From a virus: a stretch of 64,000 bases of DNA. Positions 1-7,144 of this stretch are shown here, piece after piece; position 1 is the first letter of the stretch, and each line of letters opens with the position of its first letter. The stretch spans positions 30,757 through 94,756 of the IMG/VR virus record IMGVR_UViG_3300032085_001464; one strand, given 5' to 3'. The notes under the pieces were generated by a model, which did no database searches, was not told the DNA's origin, and saw only the letters and a program-made list of their open reading frames with translations. The translations under genes were made by a program, and so were the position numbers.

Positions 1-220
1 GCTTTATCTCTCTCTTATCTTCTTCTGCATCTTGAGCGTTTCTACCACTAATCAGATCTGCAATTGCAGTTAGATTTCTTTGGATTGCAAAGATGTTTTT
101 GTTTAACGAATTATATTGCTTGACAGTCAAGTTCCCCTCAGGAACTCCTGGGTTGTCAACATTACCCTCGGGAGTTCCCTTCTGACCTGGTGGAAGTAGC
201 TTTGTAGGGTCAATAACCAT
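1..220 (-). CDS. Large tail protein, N-terminal fragment (runs off window)
   Basis: Only the first 73 codons are inside the window; the gene continues past base 1. The ATG lies at 218-220 and overlaps the end of the gp51-like gene by 11 bases, which fixes the start. The visible part opens with a Pro/Gly-rich stretch (MVIDPTKLLPPGQKG), followed by a helical, charged segment. I infer a tail protein because it directly follows gp26- and gp51-like genes. The large gp28/gp29-type tail or tape-measure gene of T4-like phages is one possibility, but nothing visible proves it. Confidence 0.55.
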   Translation of the reverse strand, partial: MVIDPTKLLPPGQKGTPEGNVDNPGVPEGNLTVKQYNSLNKNIFAIQRNLTAIADLISGRNAQDAEEDKREIK

Positions 221-389
221 TAGATTGTTGTGCCTTTAAATTCTGCTCTTCAATAAATGTCTCTAATAAACTAAGATAAATGTCCCTTTCCCAAGGGATC
301 ATATTTTCAATATCACTCAAGGAGTATTTATGATGCTGCATGAGGGCGAAATTAACTTTGTAGTAAGCTACAATATCCTCATGTAACAT
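210..389 (-). CDS. gp51-like baseplate hub assembly protein
   Basis: A 59-residue gene whose ATG (387-389) sits three bases from the gp26 stop and whose end overlaps the next ATG, so the three genes form one translation-coupled unit. It begins MLHEDIVAYY and carries the pattern IPWERDIYLSLL at residues 31-42, which is typical of the short second tail-assembly-chaperone/gp51-type proteins that follow gp26 in T4-like phages. The role in hub assembly is inferred from T4. The protein is far shorter than T4 gp51 (about 250 residues), so it may carry only the core segment. Confidence 0.7.
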   Translation of the reverse strand: MLHEDIVAYYKVNFALMQHHKYSLSDIENMIPWERDIYLSLLETFIEEQNLKAQQSNGY

Positions 390-391
390 CG

Positions 392-1105
392 CTAGCTGAA
401 AAAAGATGCTAATCCCTCAAGTACGATCTCATTTTCTACATTAGTATTCGGGTTCTCAAATTTAACAGTATGAGAAAGCTTAGGCATAGTATTAAAGAAG
501 GATTCGATTTGTTTGAACTGAGAAGAATTCAAACCCTCAATAAATTCAATCCATTCCTTCTTAGGTGTATCCTTTGACTCCCAAGTCTCATCATCCGAGT
601 AAATCATATCAACACAGGATGCAATGACATCGAATGATGCATTGAGATCAAGACCGGCACCAAAATTTTGACTGATGAACTCTCCAAGAGATGGATACTT
701 CATCCTCAGAGTTAAAGTATCATCTAATTTGATATCTCGATTATGTTCAGGATAATCAATAACCTGAATTTCATCAATATAGACTGTCAAGGGAACTTTA
801 GTTTCTCCATCATCCTGACAGGTAACAATAACATCAATAGATTCTCCAACTGACTTTCCACGAACATTCAAAAATAGATATTCGATATCAAAAGTAGAGA
901 GTTCATTTACTTTCACACCACGAGTGATGATACATGCGGTGAGAACATCTTTGATAGCTCTCGCAATCTGTTCAATGTCCTCGCTCTCCATAGCCAAAAC
1001 AAGAACTTTTTCTTCTTTGACTAGGAATGGGCGATACTTAATTTTTTTCTTTGTGGACGGAATAACCAACTCAAATGTCGGAGTTGCAATCTTTGGTAAA
1101 GACAT
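392..1105 (-). CDS. 26: Baseplate hub protein gp26-like
   Basis: 237 residues, starting MSLPKIATPTFELVIPSTKK. The order is a conserved N-terminal strand region, the segment KYRPFLVKEEKVLVLAMES at about residues 23-41, a central region with CQDD, and an acidic C-terminal half. This is the layout of the T4 baseplate protein family (gp26 type), which acts in central hub assembly of the contractile tail. It heads a minus-strand unit with the gp51-like gene and the truncated large tail gene. A late-promoter-like box lies 20-27 bases upstream of its ATG. Confidence 0.85.
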   Translation of the reverse strand: MSLPKIATPTFELVIPSTKKKIKYRPFLVKEEKVLVLAMESEDIEQIARAIKDVLTACIITRGVKVNELSTFDIEYLFLNVRGKSVGESIDVIVTCQDDGETKVPLTVYIDEIQVIDYPEHNRDIKLDDTLTLRMKYPSLGEFISQNFGAGLDLNASFDVIASCVDMIYSDDETWESKDTPKKEWIEFIEGLNSSQFKQIESFFNTMPKLSHTVKFENPNTNVENEIVLEGLASFFS

Positions 1106-1124
1106 AATAATTGTTCAGTAATTT

Positions 1125-1132
1125 TATTTATT
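1125..1132 (-). promoter_or_regulatory. Late-promoter-like box (AATAAATA) before gp26
   Basis: The minus strand reads AATAAATA, one base off the T4 late consensus TATAAATA, in the short gap between the gp54 stop (1137) and the gp26 ATG (1105). The distance to the start codon matches other such boxes in this window. Confidence 0.45.
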
Positions 1133-1136
1133 AGGG

Positions 1137-1934
1137 TCAAAAAGGTATTACCTCAATAGGTTGAACCCTAGGAGGGTTATTTTGATCAGTTTTTGGAGCT
1201 AGTCCACTATCTCCATTAGGATCGCTAGAGTATTCTCTCCCCGTCGTTTCCTTATATTCTTTCTTATCCTCCACAGACCATTGAGTTGAAACCTCTCTCT
1301 GATCTGAACGGGTATCTAAACTACCAATACTTCCAAGAACATACCTATCATAACTGAAAGTCACAGTAATTTCTAGAACTCGATTAGTTCCATAATCTAC
1401 TGCAGATGGGACGATATTAACTGGGAACGCATTGATAAAGGTATAGTCTATCTTCTGGAAGTGGTCTTTGTCAAACTTACTTACACCCATTTGACTACAC
1501 TTATAGTTGTCGGGAAACAACATTCTACTGTAATAGGCTCTTTTATCTTGACTTACTTCTCCACCACTTGCAATAAATTCTTGCCATAGTTGGAAGAACT
1601 TTAACACAAGATAGTTCTTATCAACAATAAAGGTGAATGAACTATCGGTAAAGACTCTTGTGTGGGCATACTTTTGGACAATACCCATGTAATTGCCTTT
1701 TATTTGTGCGGTAGCAAAAGCAGCACCAGGAAGTTCTGCTCCCTTACACAACAAATTTAACTCCCTGGTAAGAAAATACCGAGAAAGTAAAGGTTCCTTC
1801 GCTTGAACATAATTTAATAAACCGGTTGGGAAAGCCAGAAGTTGAAACTCGAAATGATTCGTTGTAGCTACATTCGTAAACAACGATTTTATTTCTGTTG
1901 TAGTTCTCTTCCTGGGGTAATTTCGTCGTGGCAC
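1137..1934 (-). CDS. 54: Baseplate-tail tube initiator gp54-like
   Basis: 265 residues in the tail-tube (gp19/gp54) family. The segment ELPGAAFATAQIKGNYMGI (about residues 67-85) and the following strand-rich part are typical of tube-fold proteins. The C-terminal 60 residues are polar and probably disordered. In T4, gp54 with gp48 caps the baseplate and starts tail-tube polymerisation; gp48 lies nearby on the opposite strand. The reading frame starts with GTG at 1932-1934 and no ATG is available before residue 82, so GTG is the likely start. It could be another tube-fold paralogue, but the neighbours favour gp54. Confidence 0.75.
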   Translation of the reverse strand: MPRRNYPRKRTTTEIKSLFTNVATTNHFEFQLLAFPTGLLNYVQAKEPLLSRYFLTRELNLLCKGAELPGAAFATAQIKGNYMGIVQKYAHTRVFTDSSFTFIVDKNYLVLKFFQLWQEFIASGGEVSQDKRAYYSRMLFPDNYKCSQMGVSKFDKDHFQKIDYTFINAFPVNIVPSAVDYGTNRVLEITVTFSYDRYVLGSIGSLDTRSDQREVSTQWSVEDKKEYKETTGREYSSDPNGDSGLAPKTDQNNPPRVQPIEVIPF

Positions 1935-1963
1935 ACTAAATACCTTAGGTTAAATATTTTATA
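1935..1963. promoter_or_regulatory. Divergent intergenic region between gp54 and gp4
   Basis: Only 29 bases separate two divergently transcribed structural genes. It is AT-rich, with CTAAATA and TTAAATA on the plus strand and ATATTTAAC on the minus strand. These resemble weakened late boxes, so both promoters must overlap here or reach into the coding sequences. No perfect TATAAATA is present. Confidence 0.35.
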
Positions 1964-2398
1964 ATGGCGTATAGAGGTAGATTTCAACCTAGCAATATTG
2001 AAAAATATCGAGGAGACCATCGCTCTATTATTTATCGCAGTTTATGGGAACGAAAGTTCATGGTTTACTGTGATAGAAATGAAAACATTCTTGAATGGGG
2101 CAGTGAGGAGATTGTTATCCCATATCGTTCTCCTCTAGATGGAAGAATTCATAGATATTTTCCAGATTTCTATATCAAAGTTCGCGAAAACACGGGAGAT
2201 ATTAAAAGATATATTATAGAAGTGAAACCAAAAAAGCAGTGTATTGAACCAAAGGTACAAAAGCAACGAACTAAAACATACATCCGTGAAGTTGCTGAGT
2301 ATGCTAAAAATCAAGCGAAGTGGAAAGCTGCTACTGAATATTGTAAGGATAGATTATTTCAATTTAAAATCTTAACAGAGGACAATTTAGGTGTATGA
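1964..2398 (+). CDS. 4: Head completion protein gp4 (TnsA-like nuclease fold)
   Basis: 144 residues closely resembling T4 gp4/gp50 over the whole length. It has YRSLWERKFMVYCDRN (about 24-39), IHRYFPDFY (62-70) and IIEVKPKKQ (84-92). PD at 67-68 and E86-V-K88 form a PD-(D/E)XK signature as in TnsA-type endonucleases. The family acts at the portal after packaging, preparing filled heads for tail joining. It is the first gene of the only long plus-strand unit, and its stop overlaps the next ATG (ATGA). Confidence 0.9.
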   Translation: MAYRGRFQPSNIEKYRGDHRSIIYRSLWERKFMVYCDRNENILEWGSEEIVIPYRSPLDGRIHRYFPDFYIKVRENTGDIKRYIIEVKPKKQCIEPKVQKQRTKTYIREVAEYAKNQAKWKAATEYCKDRLFQFKILTEDNLGV

Positions 2399-2742
2399 GT
2401 AGGTTACAACCCATAGTAGATGAACTTATCGGTTTAGAACAACCAGAAGATATTTTCACTAAGATTATGGAAGTTTTAGACAATCTAGAAATTATTCCAG
2501 AAGGAGGAAAATTCTATACTTTTATATACAAAGCAAAGACACCAAACATAAAATATGATGAGTTTCCACTAATTGCCTGCACTAGTGTAGATAAATGGGG
2601 ATTCACTGGATTTAACTTTCATTGGAATCTAACAAGAAACTATACTTGGGAAGAATGCCAAAGTCAGTTATATGTTATTGAGGCTAATGAACTTGAAGAT
2701 GCCAGATCTTTATCATATGCAAAATTCAAAATGTCCACATAA
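2395..2742 (+). CDS. Conserved hypothetical protein between gp4 and gp48
   Basis: 115 residues, translation-coupled to gp4 by a four-base overlap. The central part has aromatic-rich strands (FYTFIYKAKT at about 41-50, GFTGFNFHWNLTRNYTW at about 69-85) and suggests a small alpha/beta domain. I know this type only as an uncharacterised gene in the structural region of T4-like phages. Its position between a head-completion and a baseplate gene suggests a morphogenesis role, but that is inference. Confidence 0.65.
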   Translation: MSRLQPIVDELIGLEQPEDIFTKIMEVLDNLEIIPEGGKFYTFIYKAKTPNIKYDEFPLIACTSVDKWGFTGFNFHWNLTRNYTWEECQSQLYVIEANELEDARSLSYAKFKMST

Positions 2743-2761
2743 ATAACTAATAAAAAAACGG

Positions 2762-3685
2762 ATGGCTCATCCACAACTGCTTAGATATCCTCTCGATATT
2801 ATAGACTCCACAACAGACTATATGTTTTTGGAGGTTATGGAATATGTGCCTTCAAAAGTACCTACTTTTGACCCAGGTAGTGGTAGAAGAAAACCGGGAA
2901 CAGGAACTGATGTTTTTAAATCGGCAGGTACGAAAGCAAAACAAAGTATTATCTTACCAATACCAAATTCTATCGCATCAGTAAACAGAACTGGTTGGGG
3001 AGAAAGTAGAATATCTGCACTTGCTGGTTCAGGACTCAAGGCAGCAGGATTGTTAGTTGATGCAGCTACGGGTAAACTTCCTGAGGGTAGCAGTTTAGGT
3101 GAAACAGCTGCTGATTTTGCCGCCAGCGAAGCTTCAGGGTTGGGTGGCGGTACCGGTACTGGATTTGATTTGTATAGAAAATATTTTAAAACACAAGCTC
3201 AGAGAGCGATTGTTAATGCAGTTGCAGGAACTTCGATTGGATTAAATGATGTTCTTGGTAGACAAGAGGGTCAGATTATAAATCAAAATGTAGAACTACT
3301 GTTCAATAGTGTGTCTATTAGACCTTTTGGATTCAACTGGGATTTGACTCCTAGAAATATAAATGAGTCAAAATCAGTCCTACAAATCATAAAAACTCTT
3401 AAAAGGACATCTGCAGCAAAGTCAATAAAAGGTAAAAACGCATTCTTACAAGCACCGGATGTTTTTAGACTCAGCTATAAGAAAGGAACTGCAGATCAAA
3501 AATATCTGAATAAATTTAAATTATGTGCCCTAACAAGTGTTGGAGTAGATTACACGGGTTCTGGTATTCACGCAACATATAATGATGGGACACCGATTCA
3601 TTATAGGTTGAATTTATCATTTACTGAGCTTGAACCAGTATATGCCGAAGATTATGACGACAACTACAACGACGCAGGATTCTAA
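2762..3685 (+). CDS. 48: Baseplate tail tube cap gp48
   Basis: 307 residues. The N-terminal segment LLRYPLDIIDSTTDYMFLEV (residues 6-25) matches the diagnostic opening of T4 gp48, which caps the baseplate and, with gp54, nucleates tail-tube growth. A Gly/Ala-rich middle (about 90-145) is followed by a conserved tube-like fold ending in a tyrosine/aspartate-rich tail. Its last base is the first base of the gp53 start codon region, so the two are tightly coupled. Confidence 0.88.
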   Translation: MAHPQLLRYPLDIIDSTTDYMFLEVMEYVPSKVPTFDPGSGRRKPGTGTDVFKSAGTKAKQSIILPIPNSIASVNRTGWGESRISALAGSGLKAAGLLVDAATGKLPEGSSLGETAADFAASEASGLGGGTGTGFDLYRKYFKTQAQRAIVNAVAGTSIGLNDVLGRQEGQIINQNVELLFNSVSIRPFGFNWDLTPRNINESKSVLQIIKTLKRTSAAKSIKGKNAFLQAPDVFRLSYKKGTADQKYLNKFKLCALTSVGVDYTGSGIHATYNDGTPIHYRLNLSFTELEPVYAEDYDDNYNDAGF

Positions 3686-4326
3686 TGGCTAGTCACTCAT
3701 ACTTCAATCTTTTACCAAACTTTCAATACCTCAACCCCAATCAATCTGGTGGTAGAAAGAAGCAATATGTGGAGGTAAAGAATCTTTTTACGCGAATGAA
3801 GATCAGAGACTCTGTTTCTGAGTTTGCAACTAACCTGACAAAATACGATATTGATGAAAATCAACGACCTGATGATGTCGCTAATGAATTATATGGCGAT
3901 CCAAATTATGATTGGGTAGTTTTATTGACTGCCAATATCATCAATGTCAGAGATGAATGGCCATTATCATCTAGACAACTATATGATGTTATGTATGACA
4001 AGTATGAGGAAAATCTAAATTCTACTCGTCACTATGAGACAAAAGAAACAAAAGATTCTCAAGGAAGACTTTTAATTCCTGGCGGTCAGGTTGTTGATTC
4101 CACATTTAGAATCCCAAACCCAGACTCTCCTGGTCAAGATATTAACCCAACTGTTGGAGTTTCTAATTGGCTAGTAGAAGTAAGAAAAAACAATAAAAAA
4201 CGAACGATAAGAGTACTCAGAAGTGAATACTTAACATCGTTCGTTAATGAATTTAGAGATTTTCTAGAATATCAAGAATCTTCTCAGTTTGATCCTCAGA
4301 CTGGAATTAAAATTGCTTCTGACTAA
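3685..4326 (+). CDS. 53: Baseplate wedge subunit gp53
   Basis: 213 residues. The segment PDDVANELYGDPNYDWVVLL (about 62-81) is characteristic of the gp53 family, which has a LysM-like part and finishes assembly of the baseplate wedges. It starts MASHSYFNLLPNFQYLNP directly at the gp48 stop. It is the last gene of the plus-strand unit; its stop overlaps the stop of the convergent minus-strand gene at 4323 by four bases, leaving no space for a terminator. Confidence 0.9.
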   Translation: MASHSYFNLLPNFQYLNPNQSGGRKKQYVEVKNLFTRMKIRDSVSEFATNLTKYDIDENQRPDDVANELYGDPNYDWVVLLTANIINVRDEWPLSSRQLYDVMYDKYEENLNSTRHYETKETKDSQGRLLIPGGQVVDSTFRIPNPDSPGQDINPTVGVSNWLVEVRKNNKKRTIRVLRSEYLTSFVNEFRDFLEYQESSQFDPQTGIKIASD

Positions 4327-4727
4327 AGAAGTGCTTCTAGTTGTGATGCCGTAGTTGCAGAATTAATATCAGAATAGGGTACAACAGGATTATCTTTCAG
4401 TACTGGAGATTCTCCCTTCATTTCTGCTAGTGCTGTAATCTCTTGATTCTCGGTTCTGATCTGCAGATACCGACTTTCCAGCTCTTTCTGGCACAGATTT
4501 TTTGCACTTACAAGATCCACATCCACAGCTGAATTTGAGTGGTTGTATTTCCATGCGTTTCTGAATACTGTAGAGGGCAATTCGGTATGAGAGATCATCG
4601 AGTACTCTGATGTAGGTACATCCTTAGAGATGATATCTATATCAGAGAGAATGCACTGATCTGACGGAATGACGACATTACAAAACCCGTCAGGGCCATT
4701 ATAAACAATTACTTGAGTGCGTGACAT
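4323..4727 (-). CDS. Hypothetical protein, possible tail-fibre-associated
   Basis: 134 residues beginning MSRTQVIVYNGPDGFCNVV. The N-terminal half looks strand-rich and the C-terminal part (about 75-134) helical, with QKELESRYLQIRTENQEI. This two-part layout is seen in small phage tail accessory and fibre-assembly proteins, but I do not recognise a specific family. It lies with the preceding 52-residue gene behind a TATAAATA box, which suggests late expression. Confidence 0.6.
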   Translation of the reverse strand: MSRTQVIVYNGPDGFCNVVIPSDQCILSDIDIISKDVPTSEYSMISHTELPSTVFRNAWKYNHSNSAVDVDLVSAKNLCQKELESRYLQIRTENQEITALAEMKGESPVLKDNPVVPYSDINSATTASQLEALL

Positions 4728-4729
4728 TA

Positions 4730-4888
4730 TCAGGCAGAAACAACTACAATATTCTGAGCAGACGGGAAGAGTTGCGTTACTCTTGTTTCTGCCATACTAG
4801 CAGATTCAGCAATTACTTCAAGTCTTTGAGTATTGGTATTGTCACCATCATCGTATGTGACAATATATCTATTACCGGAGAAAGACAT
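4730..4888 (-). CDS. Small hypothetical protein (52 aa)
   Basis: Starts MSFSGNRYIVTYDDGDNTNT at 4886-4888 and ends with TGA at 4730-4732, three bases before the next gene. A predicted strand-helix-strand arrangement (YIVTYDD, then a helix around ESASMAETRVTQL, then IVVVS) makes it a plausible compact domain. It is the first gene after the late-promoter box at 4932-4939. Function unknown. Confidence 0.6.
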   Translation of the reverse strand: MSFSGNRYIVTYDDGDNTNTQRLEVIAESASMAETRVTQLFPSAQNIVVVSA

Positions 4889-4912
4889 TTTTAGCTAGAA
4901 AAAAACTACGAA

Positions 4913-4930
4913 AGGGAGGTCTCCCTCCCT
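4913..4930 (-). terminator. Intrinsic terminator-like hairpin after gp32
   Basis: AGGGAGG / CCTCCCT stem of seven base pairs with a GAGA loop, followed on the minus strand by a broken T-run. It lies just downstream of the gp32 stop (4940). The late box at 4932-4939 sits between the stop and the hairpin, so transcripts begun there would start inside the stem and escape it. Confidence 0.55.
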
Positions 4931-4931
4931 A

Positions 4932-4939
4932 TATTTATA
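4932..4939 (-). promoter_or_regulatory. Late promoter TATAAATA
   Basis: A perfect T4-type late box on the minus strand, 44 bases before the ATG of the 52-residue gene and directly after the gp32 stop. It probably drives 4888-4323. Confidence 0.65.
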
Positions 4940-5821
4940 TCATTCCTCTGCAAGACGCTGGAAATAGGACAGAGCGTCATCATCTTCTGTAGATCCACCC
5001 ATATCAACCTTACCGGCGATTGGGTCATTTACTACAGGTTGTGCTTCTTCATCCATAACCTCAGGGTCAGGAGCTTTAGGAGTAGAAGATCCAAGAACAT
5101 AGTTCAAACGAGTCTTCAGTTCATCATAGGATTTGAACTGAGAAGGATCAACTAACTCTGCAAGAGAATACTCTTTCTTCCAAATTGCTTCCATAGCATC
5201 ATCATCATCCAGGAGAGGTGCTTGACGAGCAAACTCACTAGAATCATAATTCCAGTAACCTGCAACTTTTTTGATTTTGATCTTAAAGTCGGCACCCTGC
5301 CAGAAGTCGAATGGGTTGATTGGTTCTTCGTCTTCAAACTCAGGTTGCATGGCAGACATAACCTTATCAAAGATCTTCTTACCAAACTTATAAAGGAAGA
5401 CCCTACCCTCGTTATCAGGGTTTGCAGGATCTTTTACAACATAGATGTTGGAGTAGTAAGAAAGCTTACGCTTCTGCTTACGAGCAGTCTCTTTGTCAGA
5501 ATCAATGCCACTGTTCCAGAGACTAGAATTGAGTTCGGAAACAGGATCTTTGGCACCACTAGTGGTCAAAGAGTTTTCAATATACCAACCACCAGGACCT
5601 TGGAAGGCATGGGAGTACATCTTTGCCCATGGGAGATCTTCACCATCAGGGGCAGGAAGAAAACGGATAACAGCATATCCATTGCCAGCTTTATCGACCT
5701 CTGGTTTCCAGAGACGCTCGTCAGCTGAGTTGCCACCCTTATTGGTTTTCTCTACTTCCTTAACCAGTTTAGCGGTTAGTGAACCAAGGGAGGACTGTTT
5801 TTTAAGTGATGCGAATGACAT
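4940..5821 (-). CDS. 32: Single-stranded DNA-binding protein gp32
   Basis: 293 residues. The N-terminal cooperativity region (MSFASLKKQSSLGSLTAKL) is followed by the OB-fold core with YSNIYVVKDPANPDNEGRVF (about 122-141) and YKFGKKIFDKV, then an acidic C-terminus (EDDDALSYFQRLAEE) used in T4 to contact replication partners. The zinc ligands of T4 gp32 are largely gone: H71 aligns with the T4 histidine, but S84 and the following stretch replace the three cysteines, and the protein has no cysteine at all. A consensus promoter lies 40-70 bases upstream. It is expected to coat ssDNA during replication and recombination. Confidence 0.95.
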   Translation of the reverse strand: MSFASLKKQSSLGSLTAKLVKEVEKTNKGGNSADERLWKPEVDKAGNGYAVIRFLPAPDGEDLPWAKMYSHAFQGPGGWYIENSLTTSGAKDPVSELNSSLWNSGIDSDKETARKQKRKLSYYSNIYVVKDPANPDNEGRVFLYKFGKKIFDKVMSAMQPEFEDEEPINPFDFWQGADFKIKIKKVAGYWNYDSSEFARQAPLLDDDDAMEAIWKKEYSLAELVDPSQFKSYDELKTRLNYVLGSSTPKAPDPEVMDEEAQPVVNDPIAGKVDMGGSTEDDDALSYFQRLAEE

Positions 5822-5861
5822 TAGATTTGGCCTGTAATTGGATTTGGCTTGTTACTGGTCT

Positions 5862-5891
5862 ATTATAGGGCGACAGTGCTCCCATTGTCAA
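5862..5891 (-). promoter_or_regulatory. Sigma70-type promoter for gp32
   Basis: On the minus strand, TTGACA (5891-5886), an 18-base spacer and TATAAT (5867-5862), followed by AGACC. Both hexamers are perfect. The -35 lies inside the last codons of the upstream DUF1825-like gene, so gp32 can be expressed separately from the gp33 unit. Confidence 0.8.
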
Positions 5892-6217
5892 GAGATCTGC
5901 TCTCTGACTTTTGTTAAGGTTTTCTGCATGTTGCCGAAAAGGACTGCACAATCAACATCTTTGGGGAACCCCATCATGATAGCTGATTTGCGGACACTCT
6001 CACGCATTTCTTGTGCGCGAGGATCATCAGACAGTGACATTCTCGTATACAGAATTCTCTGTTTTTCTAATAGTAGATCGAGTTTATCGATATGCTCAAT
6101 TTTCTCTTCACGATCTAATTCGCCAAAAGAAAATACTTCAGTGTAGATTTCTTCCTGAAGTTCATTAATTTCCTGTAACTCCTCTTGAACAAGTTCTGAG
6201 TCGAAAAAATCTGACAT
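5888..6217 (-). CDS. DUF1825-like protein (cyanobacterial family)
   Basis: 109 residues starting MSDFFDSELVQEELQEINEL. The opening (FFDSE.VQEE), the FDREEK-like segment near residue 34 and the closing helix (FGNMQKTLTKVREQI) match the DUF1825 family of small all-helical proteins, otherwise known to me from cyanobacteria. It has two long acidic amphipathic helices. It sits between gp33 and gp32, in the place where T4 has gene 59 (helicase loader). I do not claim it replaces gp59. The function of the family is unknown. Confidence 0.7.
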   Translation of the reverse strand: MSDFFDSELVQEELQEINELQEEIYTEVFSFGELDREEKIEHIDKLDLLLEKQRILYTRMSLSDDPRAQEMRESVRKSAIMMGFPKDVDCAVLFGNMQKTLTKVREQIS

Positions 6218-6240
6218 CTTTCTAATTTACCTTGGCTTAT

Positions 6241-6495
6241 TTAGAGAGGCAACTTTGCTCTAGTGGTCTTCTTCATAAAATTAAGATCTTGAGCATCACG
6301 CTTCAATTTCTCTTTCAATGGCTTTGAAATTAACTTACTAATTGAGTCTATTTCAATACCATTCTCCTCACAGAAAAGCACAATGGCTTCAATGTAATTC
6401 ATTTTTTCTTTTAGTACAAGAGTCTCTATTTCTAAAGAGAACTTTGCAGCATTCATGAACTTTTTGCCCAATGCCTTTGTTAATTCATTTTCCAT
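6241..6495 (-). CDS. 33: Late transcription accessory protein gp33
   Basis: 84 residues. The segment MNYIEAIVLFCEENGIEIDS (about 32-51) aligns with the conserved core of T4 gp33 (MSYLEATTAFLEENSI), followed by the ISKPLKEKL and QDLNF segments and the tail TRAKLPL. In T4, gp33 bridges the host polymerase beta flap and the sliding clamp to activate late promoters; the short hydrophobic C-terminus is the clamp-binding part. Its start overlaps the nuclease gene by 11 bases. It is consistent with the TATAAATA boxes seen elsewhere in the window. Confidence 0.85.
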   Translation of the reverse strand: MENELTKALGKKFMNAAKFSLEIETLVLKEKMNYIEAIVLFCEENGIEIDSISKLISKPLKEKLKRDAQDLNFMKKTTRAKLPL

Positions 6496-7144
6496 TTAAG
6501 TGATACTCCGCGAAGTTTCTGATGTATTTGGTAAGTAACTTCATGTACTTAAGTTTATCATATTCTTGATACACTTTGCAAGACCCATCTTCACATGCCA
6601 TGATAATGACAAATTTTTTGACAGGTGTGCCAGTCAGTTCATAGTACATACAAGCATAAGCAGCACATTGAACAAGATAACCTTCAATCCACTTATATGG
6701 TTTAGGTTTTGCCGATGTTTTAAAGTCAATAACTGCTAATTCACCATCATACTCAGCGATACAATCTACAGTTCCAGCAACTCCTAATTGCTCACTATAC
6801 AAAGATCCTTCTAGAGTGTGAATGTTACTAATCCGATTTAGATCGGGTTTGGCAATTTTAAACAAAAATTCAGGAAGAGGCTTTACCTTGGGGAGATCAT
6901 CATTCTTTAGATAATGCTCTGTAAGAGTGTGCATATCTGTACCACGACTCGTAGAGAGTTTAGTCTTTAGATTTGCTGCTTCTTCTCCAACTCTTTTCCG
7001 CCATTTGATGAAAATTTCTCTATTATAAAAACTGATAATAGAGGTAATGGATACCATCTTTGTGTCAGGTGTTTCATAATATCGTACACCATCAATGGTG
7101 TTCCTCTCTAACCGAGGAAGTTCAATTTCAAGATGATTAAACAT
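6485..7144 (-). CDS. PD-(D/E)XK exonuclease (RecB/Cas4-like)
   Basis: 219 residues with a complete RecB-type motif set: H72 (RGTDMH), E112 in LEGSLYS, D127 in GTVD, D140 and K142 in AVIDFKTS, and Q159/Y163 in VQCAAYA. The order and spacing suit a metal-dependent exonuclease of the PDDEXK_1 type, common near phoH in cyanophages. There is no cysteine cluster like that of iron-sulfur Cas4/AddB enzymes. Likely roles are host DNA degradation or recombination. It overlaps phoH by one base and gp33 by 11. Confidence 0.85.
   Translation of the reverse strand: MFNHLEIELPRLERNTIDGVRYYETPDTKMVSITSIISFYNREIFIKWRKRVGEEAANLKTKLSTSRGTDMHTLTEHYLKNDDLPKVKPLPEFLFKIAKPDLNRISNIHTLEGSLYSEQLGVAGTVDCIAEYDGELAVIDFKTSAKPKPYKWIEGYLVQCAAYACMYYELTGTPVKKFVIIMACEDGSCKVYQEYDKLKYMKLLTKYIRNFAEYHLNGK

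Noticed and set aside
5222-5728. Long plus-strand frame opposite gp32
   Set aside because: It is antisense to a clearly recognised gene and its translation has no family features.
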